Shown: positions 10,293 through 18,755 of the stretch, piece after piece | Position numbering within the stretch: position 1 is the stretch's first letter | How the letters are laid out: the number at the start of each line of letters is the position of its first letter | Origin: Sandaracinaceae bacterium | GTDB lineage: Bacteria; Myxococcota_A; Polyangia; Polyangiales; Houyiibacteriaceae | DNA length: 22,934 bases | NCBI GenBank assembly: GCA_016706685.1 | Contig: JADJJE010000054.1 | Location: 1 to 22,934, forward strand | Direction of reading: 5' to 3' | Notes under the pieces: generated by a model | Database searches by the model: none | What the model saw: the letters and a program-made list of their open reading frames with translations, nothing else | What the model was told of the DNA's origin: nothing | Position numbers and translations under genes: made by a program

Positions 10293-11194
10293 CGGTGCCT
10301 GGGCTGGAGCGCACGGTGACACGCGTGCCGGGGCAGCGCCTCCGTGAGCGGATAGAACCTGGAAGAGGCCATCTCGGGATCGAGCACGGGTCGTGCAGCG
10401 CGCTGCTGCTCAGCGTTCCGTCGTCCGTCACCACGGTGACGGGGCCGGTCGGAGGACGCCGTGCCGTGGTCACCTGAACCACCGCCTCGCTGGGTCCCCA
10501 CCAAGCGTGCGAGCGGCGCACCGGACCCACCACACCGCCCTCGGCGAGCAGCAGATCCACCAGCGCTGGCGCGCGGCGCCCGCACCTGCAGGACGCCGTG
10601 GCGCGCGAGGTGCGCCTGGTCCGCACGGTCCCCGCGCGCGCGCACGCTTGGCGAGCGCCACGTCGCGGCGCGTCCCCGGCTCTCGGCCAGGTGCCGTCCA
10701 CACCCTCCAGCCGGCTCGCGCGGCGCGAGGCCCCCGTTCCACCAGCTGCACCACAGCGCTCGCGGCGCGATGCCCAGCACGCCGCGCTCGTGGCCCAGAC
10801 CCGCCACCGCCGCCGCGGCCACCGCCAGTCGGGCACCTCCCTCCTCGGCCAGCACGCTGCCCTCCTCGACGGGTTGGCCACGCTGACCAACAGGCGACGC
10901 ACGCGCCCCCTCGAAGGATAGCCCCACCTCCACCACGCCACCGCGCGTCACCACACGCCCGAGGGTCTCTTCCCATCGAGGTCGGCGTCGGCGGTCGCTT
11001 CGTCGTCGCGCGCGTCCGTGGCCGCTGTGGTGCCGGGCGCGCTCGGCTCCTCGGCGCGCGCCCTCGACGGCCGGCGGCGCGGCAGACTCGGCGGTGGAGC
11101 CCGCCCCTTCGTCTCGGGGCTCCCCGCCGCACGCTCCGAGCGCCAGGAGCAGCAGCAGGGGAGCGCGGAGACCTTCGTGGACGAGACGGCTCAT
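10289..11194 (-). CDS. czcB: RND periplasmic adaptor lipoprotein (CzcB-like), short
   Basis: It starts MSRLVHEGLRAPLLLLLALG at 11194 with a lipobox ending at Cys22 (LGAC) and an acidic, Ala-rich spacer. About 10955-10850 it reads TRGGVVEVGLSFEG and then, across a slip, VGQPVEEGSVLAE, the Gly-x-Val lipoyl-type motif of HlyD/CzcB adaptors. A later beta-like segment is ALVDLLLAEGGVVGPV (about 10560-10515), followed by VQVTTARRPPTGPVTVVTDD near 10480-10420. The remaining middle is too frameshifted to assign. About 301 residues is short for CzcB/CusB (commonly nearer 400), so a reduced helical hairpin or lost sequence is possible. It bridges CzcA and CzcC across the periplasm. Both ends overlap neighbours by ATGA. 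Position supports the call more strongly than motifs. Confidence 0.7.
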   Translation of the reverse strand: MSRLVHEGLRAPLLLLLALGACGGEPRDEGAGSTAESAAPPAVEGARRGAERARHHSGHGRARRRSDRRRRPRWEETLGRVVTRGGVVEVGLSFEGARASPVGQRGQPVEEGSVLAEEGGARLAVAAAAVAGLGHERGVLGIAPRALWCSWWNGGLAPREPAGGCGRHLAESRGRAATWRSPSVRARGDRADQAHLARHGVLQVRAPRASAGGSAARRGRCGGSGAPLARLVGTQRGGGSGDHGTASSDRPRHRGDGRRNAEQQRAARPVLDPEMASSRFYPLTEALPRHACHRALQPRHR

Positions 11195-12226
11195 GGCCGC
11201 GCCTCCGCGCTCACGGTGGCATCCAGCAGCAGGCGCAGGCGCAGCTGGGCGCGCGCGGCGTCCCCCGCCAGCGCCTCGTGGTCCATCTCGGCCAACGCCA
11301 AGTCCAGCGAGGCCCGCAGCAGCTCGGCGCGCGTGGCGGCTCCCAACGCGAACCTGCGCTCGATGGCGCTCACGCGCGCGCGGTAGGCGACGAGCACCTC
11401 CGCGCCGTGCCGGTCGCGCGTGGCGCGCGTCACCTCTAGCGCGTCGATGGCGGCGTGGAAGACGGCGTGCGACTCGTGGCTGGCGCGGACGATCTCTGCC
11501 TCGGCGCGGGCCACCGCCTCGGCCGCCGCGGCCCGCGCTGGTCCGCCACGGTCCACCACGCCGAGGTGAACTGCGCCACGCCCGCCACCACGATGTCGCG
11601 CGGCGAGTCGCGCTCCACGTACACCCCCAGCGCGCCCGTCCCGCGCGCGTCGCGCTCGGCCTCGCGCTGCCGCGCCTCGGCCACGCGAAGGAGCGCTGTG
11701 CGCAGCCGGAGCGTGGGGACCGCAGCCACCACGCGCCGCTCGGCGAGTTGCAGCACCAGCCAGGCCTCTCCGCCTCGAGCGCGGCGAGCATGCGCTCGGC
11801 CCGCTCTTCCACGTCGAACGCGCGCCGAGCTCGGCGGCCAGGCCCCCGAGGCCGCGCCGCACCCACGCGCCCGAGCGCGAACCCCGCAGCAGCGTGATCT
11901 GCGCTGACCCCACATCAGGCTGCGGGCGACGGCGCCGGCCCCCTGCACCTGCACCTGGGGTTGCCCACCCAACGGCCGACGTCGGCGTCCGCGTCGGCGC
12001 GGCGGGCGCGCACCTGCTCGGCCACGCGTGCCTCGGGCCGCACCAGGGCGAGGTCGATGGCCTCTTCGAAGGTGAGCTCCAGCACGTCGGCGTGCGGCGT
12101 GCTCGGGTGGTCGAGCGTCGTGGCCTGCGCGCCGGCGGGGCCGCCGGGGCGGAAACGAGCAGCAACACCGGGAGCGCGAGGAGGCGCGCGCGCGAGCGGG
12201 CAACGAACGGGTGGCAGAGGCGACAT
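11191..12226 (-). CDS. czcC: TolC/CzcC-like outer-membrane efflux protein
   Basis: The N-terminus MSPLPPVRCPLARA at 12226 leads to the standard outer-membrane efflux start VLELTFEEAIDLALVRPEAR, followed by helical VAEQVRARRADADADVGRWV and NPQVQVQ. The middle reads LVLQLAERRVVAAVPTLRLR and VAEARQREAERDARGTG, then RDIVVAGVAQFTSAWW. The C-terminal helical half is intact in one frame: EAEIVRASHESHAVFHAAID, ERRFALGAATRAELLRASLD, and QLRLRLLLDATVSAEARP before TGA 11193-11191. At about 344 residues it is near the lower limit for this family. At least three slips are present. It forms the outer-membrane channel of the pump. First gene of the operon; the control region should lie in the gap of about 70 bases after pfkA. 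Confidence 0.8.
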
Positions 12227-12252
12227 CGCTCTACGGCGCCGACACGAGCCGC

Positions 12253-12281
12253 CCTGAGACGAACATGAGAAAGCTCTCAGG
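12253..12281. promoter_or_regulatory. Inverted repeat between pfkA and czcC
   Basis: CCTGAGA (12253-12259) and TCTCAGG (12275-12281) are perfect 7-bp inverted repeats around 15 bases. They lie between the pfkA stop (12295) and the czcC start (12226), about 30 bases before that start. The centre-to-centre distance of 22 bases is about two helical turns, fitting a dimeric regulator such as the operon's own OmpR-family protein. A weak hairpin after pfkA is the alternative; no T-run follows it. Function is inferred. Confidence 0.35.
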
Positions 12282-12294
12282 TTGGACCGCGCGC

Positions 12295-13288
12295 TCAGCT
12301 GAGCAACGACAGCGCGCGCGCCAGGTCCGCGAGCCGCGTGGCGGGCTCCTGGTTGCCGCACGCCACTCGGCGATGGGCACGCGCCGCACGTCACCGTGCC
12401 ATGCCGGACATGAAGCCGCGCTCCCCGGCCAAGAGCCCGCTGGCCACGTCGGCACCCACGGCGTGCCGCCAGGAGCCGGTCGCGTGGGCTGGGCGACCAC
12501 CGCGCTGCACGTGGCCCAGCACCGTGACGCGCATGTCGGCGCCGGGCACGGGCGGCAGCAACGCCGCGGCGAGCGCTGCCGCGCCGCCTTGGTCGTCACC
12601 CTCGGCCACCACCACCAGCTCGAGTTCCGCTTCGCCCACTCGGCGATCAGATGAGCCGCCAAGACGGGCACGTCGGTGGGCCACTCGGGCGTGACGATGG
12701 CCTCCGCCCCGCCGGCCACGCCCACGGCCATGGCGATGGCGCCCGAGTGCCGGCCCATGACCTCCACGAGGAACACGCGGTGGTGGCTCTCGGCGGTGTC
12801 ACGCAGGCGGTCGATAGCCTCCACGCCGCGCCCCACGGCGGTGTCGAAGCCGATGGTCTCGTCGGTGCCGAGAACGTCGCAGTCGATGGTCCCGGGCACC
12901 CCGCCCACCGCGATGCCTTGCTCGTTCATGAGGGCGAGCGCCCCGCGCATGCCGCCGTCGCCACCGATGACCACCAGCGCGTCCGCGCCCGTCGCGCGCA
13001 GGTTCTCCGCGGCGCGGGCGCGCCCCTCGGGCTGCATGAAGGCCGCACAGCGTGCCGTGCCGAGGCGTGTACCGCCGTGCGAGGCGCGCGCGTCGAGGTC
13101 CGCACGCTCGAGGGGGAAGATGCGGTTATCGAGCAGACCCGCGTAGCCATCCATGACGGCCAGCAGCTCCGCACCGGCCGTCTCGGTCACACGACCGATG
13201 GCGCGCACGCAGGCGTTCATGCCGGGTGAGTCGCCCCCCGAGGTGAGAGCACGGCGATGCGGCGGGGGAGTGACGCTAGGTTGGTCAT
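12295..13288 (-). CDS. pfkA: ATP-dependent 6-phosphofructokinase
   Basis: It phosphorylates fructose 6-phosphate to the 1,6-bisphosphate in glycolysis, in the cytoplasm. Visible motifs are TSGGDSPGMNACVRAIGR (phosphate loop), YAGLLDNRIFPL, GGTRLGTARCAAF, VVIGGDGGMRGALAL, GVPGTIDCDVLGTDETIGFD (catalytic region), VEVMGRHSGAIAMAVGVAGG and RVTVLGHVQRGG. GGDG and PGTID, not GGDD and PKTID, point to ATP rather than pyrophosphate as donor. The product is about 330 residues, normal for bacterial PfkA. The start MTNLASLPRRIAVL at 13288 is joined to the P-loop by one slip near 13245; others lie near 12630 and 12400. The C-terminus is ADLARALSLLS before TGA 12297-12295. Odd point: the usual TIDND is TIDCD, with a clear TGC codon. 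Confidence 0.92.
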
Positions 13289-13368
13289 CGCCTCGGAGGC
13301 TAACGCGAACTGCGACTTGGATCGATGTTCGCGGATGCATCGCCGCCCCTCGACCGCTATGTAGTCGC

Positions 13369-14331
13369 GTGCCACGCGACGCCGTTCGATTCACCGCATG
13401 TACGCTGATGGCCCTCGCGCTCGGTCCAGCAGGCTGCGGAACCGCCACGTCCGAGCCGCCGCCCGGGGCAGAGAGCCCACCCTCTAGCGAGCCTGTGGCC
13501 CCGACCCTGCCCGAGGTCGTGGGCCCTCGACCACCCTCTTGGGTGGCCGAGCGCGTGGCCTCGTCTCGGGCGCGTCTGCGGGCACACCCCGCGGGAGCCA
13601 TCGTCTGGGCGTCCATCCGAGGCCCACGGCGGCCTCGAGACCTGGCTCGGCAAGAGCACGGTGGCGTTCGAGTTCGACTACCAGCCGAGCGCTCAGCCAG
13701 AGCGCCGCATGCGCACGTTCAACCAAGTGGACCACTGGAGCGCCCGGGCTCGGCAGACCGAGCTGCCGGGTGGCAGCGGCCCCGAGGCCACCCTCGGGTG
13801 GGACGGCGAGCGAGCATGATCACGCCCGGCGTGGACGCGTTTCCCAGCAGCCCACGCTTCGGGCGCTGACGCCAGTACTACTTCGTGGGTATGCCCTTCG
13901 TGGCGGCGCCGACCCAGGGACGCGCACGAGCGCCCCCGGACGCCTCGCTCGATGGCGTGGTCCATCAGCTGGTGAAGCTGACGTACGGAGCTGGCGTGGG
14001 CGACGCGCCCGACGACTACTACATCCTGTACCTGCACCCCGACACGCATCACCTCACGGCGCTGCGCTACGTGGTGAGCTACCCGGGCTTCTTCCCGGAA
14101 GGCGGGCACACACCCGAGAAATTGATGCGCTACAGCGAGCCCACCGTCGTGGACGGGCTGCGCTTCGCGGGGCGCCTCGACACCTCCGCGTGGGACCTCG
14201 AAGCGGGCGTTCCGGGAGACGTGGTGACCACCATCCGGGTCTCCCGCCTCGCGCTGGGAGAGGCCTGGTCGCAGGCGCTGTTCGCCCCGCCCGACGGGGC
14301 CGTCGTCGCTGAAGACTTGCACGGGGAGTGA
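13369..14331 (+). CDS. DUF6503-like exported lipoprotein, unknown function
   Basis: The N-terminus is lipoprotein-like: GTG 13369 or ATG 13408, a short hydrophobic stretch MALALG and a lipobox PAGC, then a Pro/Ser/Glu-rich spacer. The body joins across slips as HGGLETWLGKSTVAFEFDY, FNQVDHWSARARQTELPGG, ATLGWDGERAWITPGVDAF, YYFVGMPFVAADPG, and then, intact, LVKLTYGAGVGDAPDDYYIL, LHPDTHHLTALRYVVSY and TVVDGLRFAGRLDTSAWD. This series (WxGK start, WDGERAW, YYFVGMPFV, GAGVGDxPDDYY) matches the pattern I associate with DUF6503-type lipoproteins, likely a LolA-like beta fold. No enzyme residues are evident. Slips lie near 13615, 13815, 13870 and 13910. It is divergent from pfkA with about 80 bases between. 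Stop TGA 14329-14331. Confidence 0.7.
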
Positions 14332-14403
14332 AGTCGTAGAATCCGCATACGCCGGAGCGCGACGCCTGGTAGCTTGGCGCGCACCACCACGGGGGTAATC
14401 AGC

Positions 14404-16857
14404 ATGAACGTCGACTTCACGGAGCAGGGGACGCGCACCAACATCGAGAGCGCGACCAAGGCATTTCCAGGTCAGCGACCTCCAGCAGCGCGCTCTTCCA
14501 CGCGAGGCCTCGGTGCTGTCGGTGGACCCGCAGAACGCAGCCGCCATGCGGGGCATCCTCGACCAGATCGTGGCGCGCGCGGGGCGCCGAGACGCTCACG
14601 CTGGTGCGCAACGACCAGGCCAAGTTCGACCACATCACCGTGGCCACCCGCGCATACGTGCAGGCGCGCCTCAACCACAACGTGGAGGCCTTCCGCGAGC
14701 TGTGCTTTCGTGGTGAACCTGCGGCCCGACGTGCCCCTACTTCCAGTGGGGCGCCGAGTGGGCCGCCGAAGGCCGGCTCAACGGCATGAGCACCGAAGAC
14801 GCGGTGAAGCTGGTGGTCATCCCCACGCTGCGCTGGCTCTCGGGTGCCCGGCCCCGTAGCCGACGACGACTACCGGCGCCCCAACGTGCTGGCCGCCGTG
14901 CTGGTCATGACCATCCTGCGCCAGCAGCACGCGCAGGAGCTCATGGTGCTCATGGCCGGCTCGTCCGCGCTGCGGCGCGCGGGAGACTTCGCGCCCGCCA
15001 TCCAGCTGGCCGAGCAGTGCCACCAGCTGGACAAGCGCTGGAGCACCGCGATCATGGTGGCCACCGCGCACCGCGACGGCGGCGGCGCCGATCGCGCCAT
15101 CGAGTGGTACCGCTACTCGCTCGCTCGAGGGCGCCGACCCCATCTCCACCCAGCTCGACATCGGCGACACGCTGCTGAGCGCGCAGCGCTGGGACGAGGC
15201 CATCGCAGCCTACCGCGATGTGCTCGCGCAGAACCCCAAGCACCGCCACGCCGAGTCGTCCATCACCTACGCGGAGTTCAAGAAGACGGGCAACCCGGCC
15301 TTCAAGTTCGCGCTCTACGACCAGGCCGAGCACTCGGGGCGCGCGTGGCAGCTGCTGTGCGACATGGAGCCGCAGCGTGACTACGTGCACTTCCTGCCGG
15401 GGCCGGGTGACGCCAGCGCCAACGCGCTGCGCAACATCGTGCGTGACCTCACCCAGCACCCCGAGCGTGGCCAGGGCGGCAAGCTGGACATGAAGGTCAC
15501 GCACCCCGAGTCGCCCAGCGTGTTGCTGGCGTTCGAGCGCTGGGCCGCCGCGCGTGGCCTGCAGATCGGCGTGGGCCTCAGCTACGAGAAGGTTCAACAG
15601 CCCGACCCGCGCGCATCACGCGGCCCCGTGTCGTTCTCGCTGTGGCGCTTCGACGCGCAGCGTGGGTATCCCAACGTGCCCGCGCCCGACCCGCGCGCCA
15701 CCGAGGCCGTGGCCACCATCGCCCGGCAGACCTTCCTGCTGGAGCGCTGGGACGCCGCCGCGAAGCCGCTCGGCGCGCAGATGGGGGTGGCCTGGGTGGA
15801 GCAGCTGCTCTCCGGCATGGTGCACCCGCCGCCGCCGCCCGAGGGCATGGACCCGTTCGCGTGGGTGCAGCGCATGCAGGTGGCCGCCGCGTTGGTCATC
15901 GCGCGCACGGACAACAGCTGGAGCGACACGGCGGGCCGCAAGTTCGCGCTGTTCAACCTGGCGCGCGGGCCGGTGGACTGGACCACCGACGCGGCCATCA
16001 TCGTGCTGGCCTGGCTCACGCGCGAAGAGCCCGCGTTGCGACCCGAGGTGGAGGCGCTCTTCGGCGAGCTGCGCGCCAGCATCCCGAAGGACGGGTTCAC
16101 CTGCTTCGAGCGGCCTCTGGCGCTGGCCTGGCTGGCCATGGGCGGGCACGACAAGGCCAAGCTCGATGGCTTCGACGCGTGGCTGCGCGACATGGACGCT
16201 CGCAACAGCACGCAGCAGCAGGAGGAGAAGCACGAGGGCCTCACCATCGCGCAGTACGCCGAGCTGTCGGCGCGGCGCGACGCGATCACGGCGAAGCACG
16301 CGCAGCACACCGGCGGTCGGCTCGCAGCCGTGGCGAACGCGTTCGGCAACGAGCAGTGGAAGGCGCTCGAGGCCCTGTGCCGCGAGTACGGGCTCAAGGC
16401 CGACAACGCCGCCGCGAGCGGGCGCATCGAGGCCTGGGAGATCCGCCTGCGCAGCGACCAACGCCTGCGCGCCTTCTTCGAGCAGCAGGTGAACCTGACT
16501 CGGCTCAAGGTGGAGGGCATCGACCCGAACAGCCACGAGGGGCGCATCGCCGAGCAGATCCGCGGCGGGCACTTCGACGTGGAGGGCGCGCGCGTCAACG
16601 CGCAGGCCGTGGCTCAGCAGATGGCGGCTGGCGAAGACATGGGCGACCCCGACCCGGTGGTCTTCCCCGGTCAGCCGGTCGCGAAGCTGTCCGACTACGT
16701 GAAGATGATGAAGAAGATGCAGACGGGTGACATGAACGGCGCTCTCAAGATGTACGGCCTGAACATGGGCTCGTACGGCGGCGTGGCGCAGGCCTGGGGC
16801 GTGAAGCTGGCGTCCGACCCCGTGTTGACCGCCAAGTTCGGAAAAATGATGGCGTAG
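14404..16857 (+). CDS. Large TPR protein with duplicated C-terminal repeat domain
   Basis: A cytoplasmic-looking protein of about 817 residues, with no signal peptide or membrane segment. It starts MNVDFTEQGTRTNIESATKA at ATG 14404. The first third is TPR-like helical: VLSVDPQNAAAMRGILDQIV, SSALRRAGDFAPAIQLAEQ, ADRAIEWYRYSLA, AQRWDEAIAAYRDVLAQNP. From 15220 to the stop one frame is open for 545 residues. Near the end are two related units: one at about residues 620-705 (EGLTIAQYAELSARR, CREYGLK, AWEIRLRSDQRLRAFF) and one at about 763-815 (LSDYVKMMKKMQTGD, LKMYGLNMGSYGGVAQAWG, KLASDPVLTAKFGKMM). They recall DUF6620-type repeats. Slips lie near 14465, 14590, 14710, 14850 and 15130. TPR suggests protein-protein contacts; partners are unknown. 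Stop TAG 16855-16857. Confidence 0.75.
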
Positions 16858-16881
16858 TGATGGTCTAGTGATGGCGTAGTC
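16849..16881 (+). repeat. Three tandem 11-bp repeats carrying stops in all frames
   Basis: ATGGCGTAGTG (16849-16859), ATGGTCTAGTG (16860-16870) and ATGGCGTAGTC (16871-16881) are contiguous. Because the unit is 11 bases, the TAG in each copy falls in a different frame (16855, 16866, 16877). The first TAG is the stop of the TPR gene. The array ends 11 bases before the mutM start. Confidence 0.85.
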
Positions 16882-16892
16882 TCTCGGGCGTC

Positions 16893-17758
16893 ATGCCCGA
16901 GCTCCCCGAAGTCGAGACCGTCGCGCGCTTGATCGCCCCGCGTGTGACGGGCCGCACCATCGTCTCTACCGAGGCGGGCTGGCTGCGCTCCCTGGGCGGG
17001 CCGAGCCTGCGGGACTTCGACCGCAGCGTGCGCGGAGCCACCATCACGCGCGTGGGTCGCCGGGCCAAGTACATCGTGCTCGAGCTCACGCGCACGGAGA
17101 CGCATGGCGTGGTGAAGCCTGCCGGCGCGCTGCTGGTGCACCTGCGCATGAGCGGGCGCCTGTACGTGGAGCCCAGCGCCACGCCGCTCGGGCCCTACAC
17201 GCGCGTGGCCCTGGGCCTCAGCGACGAGCACACGCTGCGCTTCGACGACGTGCGCAAGTTCGGGCGCTTCACCTTCCACGGAGGACCCCGCGTGACGCTC
17301 GCGCACCTGGGACCGGAGCCCTTGGAAGACGACTTCACGGCGGCGTGGCTGTCCCAGGCGCTGGCCGGGAGACAGCGTCAGCTGAAGCCCCTGCTGTTGG
17401 ACCAAGAGTTCGTGGCGGGCCTCGGCAACATCTACGTGGACGAGGCCCTGCACGAGGCAAAGCTTCACCCGCTCCTGCCCGCTGACCGCGTGACCAAGGC
17501 GCAGGCGGCCAAGCTGGTCACCGCCATACGCATGATCCTGAATGAGGCCATCGCGCGCGAGGGCTCCAGCTTCGACACGTTCTACCGCACGCCCGAGGGT
17601 CAGCCGGGCAGCTACCAAGACCAGTTCCGTGTCTACGGCCGCGACGGGCGCGCGTGCCGCCGCTGCGCTGCCACCGTGCAGAAGTTCGTGGTGGGCCAGC
17701 GGGGCACGCACATCTGCCCACGCTGTCAGGCGAGCACCCCCGCGAGGTCCGCCGATGA
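16893..17758 (+). CDS. mutM: Formamidopyrimidine-DNA glycosylase (Fpg/MutM)
   Basis: This base-excision repair enzyme removes 8-oxoguanine and ring-opened purines and nicks the abasic site. The N-terminus MPELPEVETVARLIAPRVTG supplies the catalytic Pro2 and Glu3 and the conserved Glu6. The conserved lysine is K59 in RRAKYIVLEL. HLRMSGRL and LRFDDVRKFGRF give the DNA-contact loops, and AGLGNIYVDEALHEAKLHP the helix-two-turn-helix. The zinc finger is canonical C-x2-C-x16-C-x2-C (C255, C258, C275, C278), with Arg270 in GQRGTH. The raw frame runs on for 404 codons into the next gene, but family proteins end soon after CPRCQ. One extra C in the CCCCC run near 17737-17741 would give a stop TGA at 17756-17758, overlapping the next ATG. 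I take that as the true end, about 289 residues. Confidence 0.95.
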
Positions 17759-18433
17759 GCGACGAGACCACTGCCAGCACGGACGCGAAGAGCGCCCCCA
17801 AAAGCCAGTCGATCAAGTGGGTGATTCTGCTGCTCGTCGTCCCCGGGGTGCTGTGGGTGACGGGCGCGTTCGACTACCTGCGCGACACCGATCGTGTGCG
17901 CACGGACGTCACGGCGCTCGGCCCGCTCGCGCCCATCGCGTGGGTGCTGGTGCACGCCACGCTCGAGGGCTTGGGCGTGCCGGCCACGTTCATCGTGATC
18001 GCCGCGATGGTGCTCTTCAGCAAGCCCATCGCGCTGGTGGTGTGTGTGCTGGGCAGTGCGGGCGGCATGGCCTTCGGCTTCTGCTTGGCGCGCTATCTCG
18101 CGCGTGACTGGGTGAGCGCGCGTGTGCCCGAGCGCTTCCAAAAGTGGGAGTCGCGCGTCAGCGAGAACGCGTTCCTCGTCTCCCTCGCCATGCGGTCGGT
18201 CCTGTTCCTCGCGCCGGGCCCCGCCTACGTCATGGGGCTGTCCCGCGCGCGTTTTTTTCCGTGCCTGCTCGGGGGCGTTGATCGGCTGCATTCCCGGCCT
18301 CTGGCTCATGGTGTACTGGGGTCCTGAGGCCGCCGCGCTGACTCAGCGCGTCCCCCCAGAGGGTTGGGTCGTGGCCGCTGCGGTCACTGTCTTGGCCGCG
18401 CTCGCCTTCCGCCGCATCCGCCGCAACACCTGA
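17755..18433 (+). CDS. VTT/DedA-family (TVP38/TMEM64-like) membrane protein
   Basis: An integral inner-membrane protein of about 226 residues. It starts MSDETTASTDAKSAPKSQ at ATG 17755, followed by TM1 (WVILLLVVPGVLWVTGAF). The VTT core has the family's VLVHATLEGLGVPATFIVI, GSAGGMAFGFCLARYLARDW and AMRSVLFLAPGPAYVMGLSR. A slip at the G5 run near 18271-18275 joins to GALIGCIPGLWLMVYWG and a last TM (WVVAAAVTVLAALAFRRI), ending at TGA 18431-18433. VTT proteins are linked to lipid scrambling or undecaprenyl-phosphate recycling in some bacteria; nothing here fixes the substrate. Its ATG sits four bases inside the inferred mutM stop, suggesting translational coupling without implying a shared pathway. 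Confidence 0.85.
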
Positions 18434-18445
18434 CACCCAGTGTCA
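18431..18445. repeat. Palindrome TGACAC-CCA-GTGTCA over the VTT gene stop
   Basis: Perfect 6-bp arms with a 3-base centre; the first three bases are the stop codon of the VTT gene. It is followed by AAAA on the plus strand, so it reads TTTT-hairpin on the minus strand and is not a standard plus-strand terminator. A protein-binding site for control of the downstream operon is an alternative. Confidence 0.5.
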
Positions 18446-18575
18446 AAACGGTGGTTTCTCGCTCGGTTTGGCCCATGAACCCCGTCATTTTTGCGATGTG
18501 CGAAGGGTGCACATGCAGACTCAAATGCTGTAACACGGTCATGGGTGTCTCTCCCCGTCACTGAGCGTCGTGGCT
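18434..18575 (+). promoter_or_regulatory. Gene-free structured leader candidate
   Basis: No convincing gene lies here. GACACCCA (18432-18439) pairs perfectly with TGGGTGTC (18542-18549), enclosing about 100 bases. Inside are ATGTGC/GCACAT (18496-18501 and 18509-18514, 7-base loop) and an alternative pairing CCCATGA (18472-18478) with TCATGGG (18539-18545), which competes with the outer stem. Mutually exclusive stems are typical of regulatory leaders, but short repeats can arise by chance. No known riboswitch is recognised. Confidence 0.3.
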
Positions 18576-18745
18576 TCTACGGTCGATCATATAGTTATGA
18601 CGCGGTAGTAGCTGAACGTTGTAGACGGCTGGCGAAAACTTACCGACAAGTAACTTGAATTTATTGACAAGATGTTTGTAGAAAGTTTTCGCAAATAATC
18701 CAATCGCAATTCGAAACTTGCTGTTGTACACGGTTGCCAGATTGG
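18576..18745 (+). promoter_or_regulatory. AT-rich upstream region of the GH3 operon with inverted repeats
   Basis: GC falls sharply: 29 of 60 bases at 18601-18660 and 19 of 60 at 18661-18720 are G or C, while the flanking genes are much richer. The repeats are TCATA-N4-TATGA (18587-18600); GCGAAAACTT (18632-18641) with AAGTTTTCGC (18683-18692), a perfect 10-bp pair around 41 bases; and between them CAAGT-A-ACTTG (18647-18657) and two copies of GACAAG. TTGACA at 18664-18669 matches the -35 consensus, but no well-placed -10 follows. Likely the operon's promoter/operator region. A remnant of inserted DNA is another possibility. Confidence 0.45.
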
Positions 18746-18750
18746 AAGGA
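18746..18750 (+). promoter_or_regulatory. Ribosome binding site for the first GNAT-like gene
   Basis: AAGGA lies five bases before GTG 18756. It decides the start: an upstream ATG at 18734 in another frame has no such site, and the reading frame from 18756 flows into the conserved protein after one slip. Confidence 0.6.
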
Positions 18751-18755
18751 ATCAG

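Noticed and set aside
16695..17816. 373-codon minus-strand open frame opposite mutM
   Set aside because: It lies antisense to a fully motif-supported mutM; its His/Arg/Ala/Gly-rich composition is typical of shadow frames in GC-rich coding DNA.
16893..18107. A 404-residue Fpg fusion protein
   Set aside because: Sequence after CPRCQ is a frame shadow of the VTT gene; one base in a C-run explains the missing stop.
18431..18445. Rho-independent terminator after the VTT gene
   Set aside because: The stem is only 6 bp and is followed by AAAA, not a T-run, on the coding strand.
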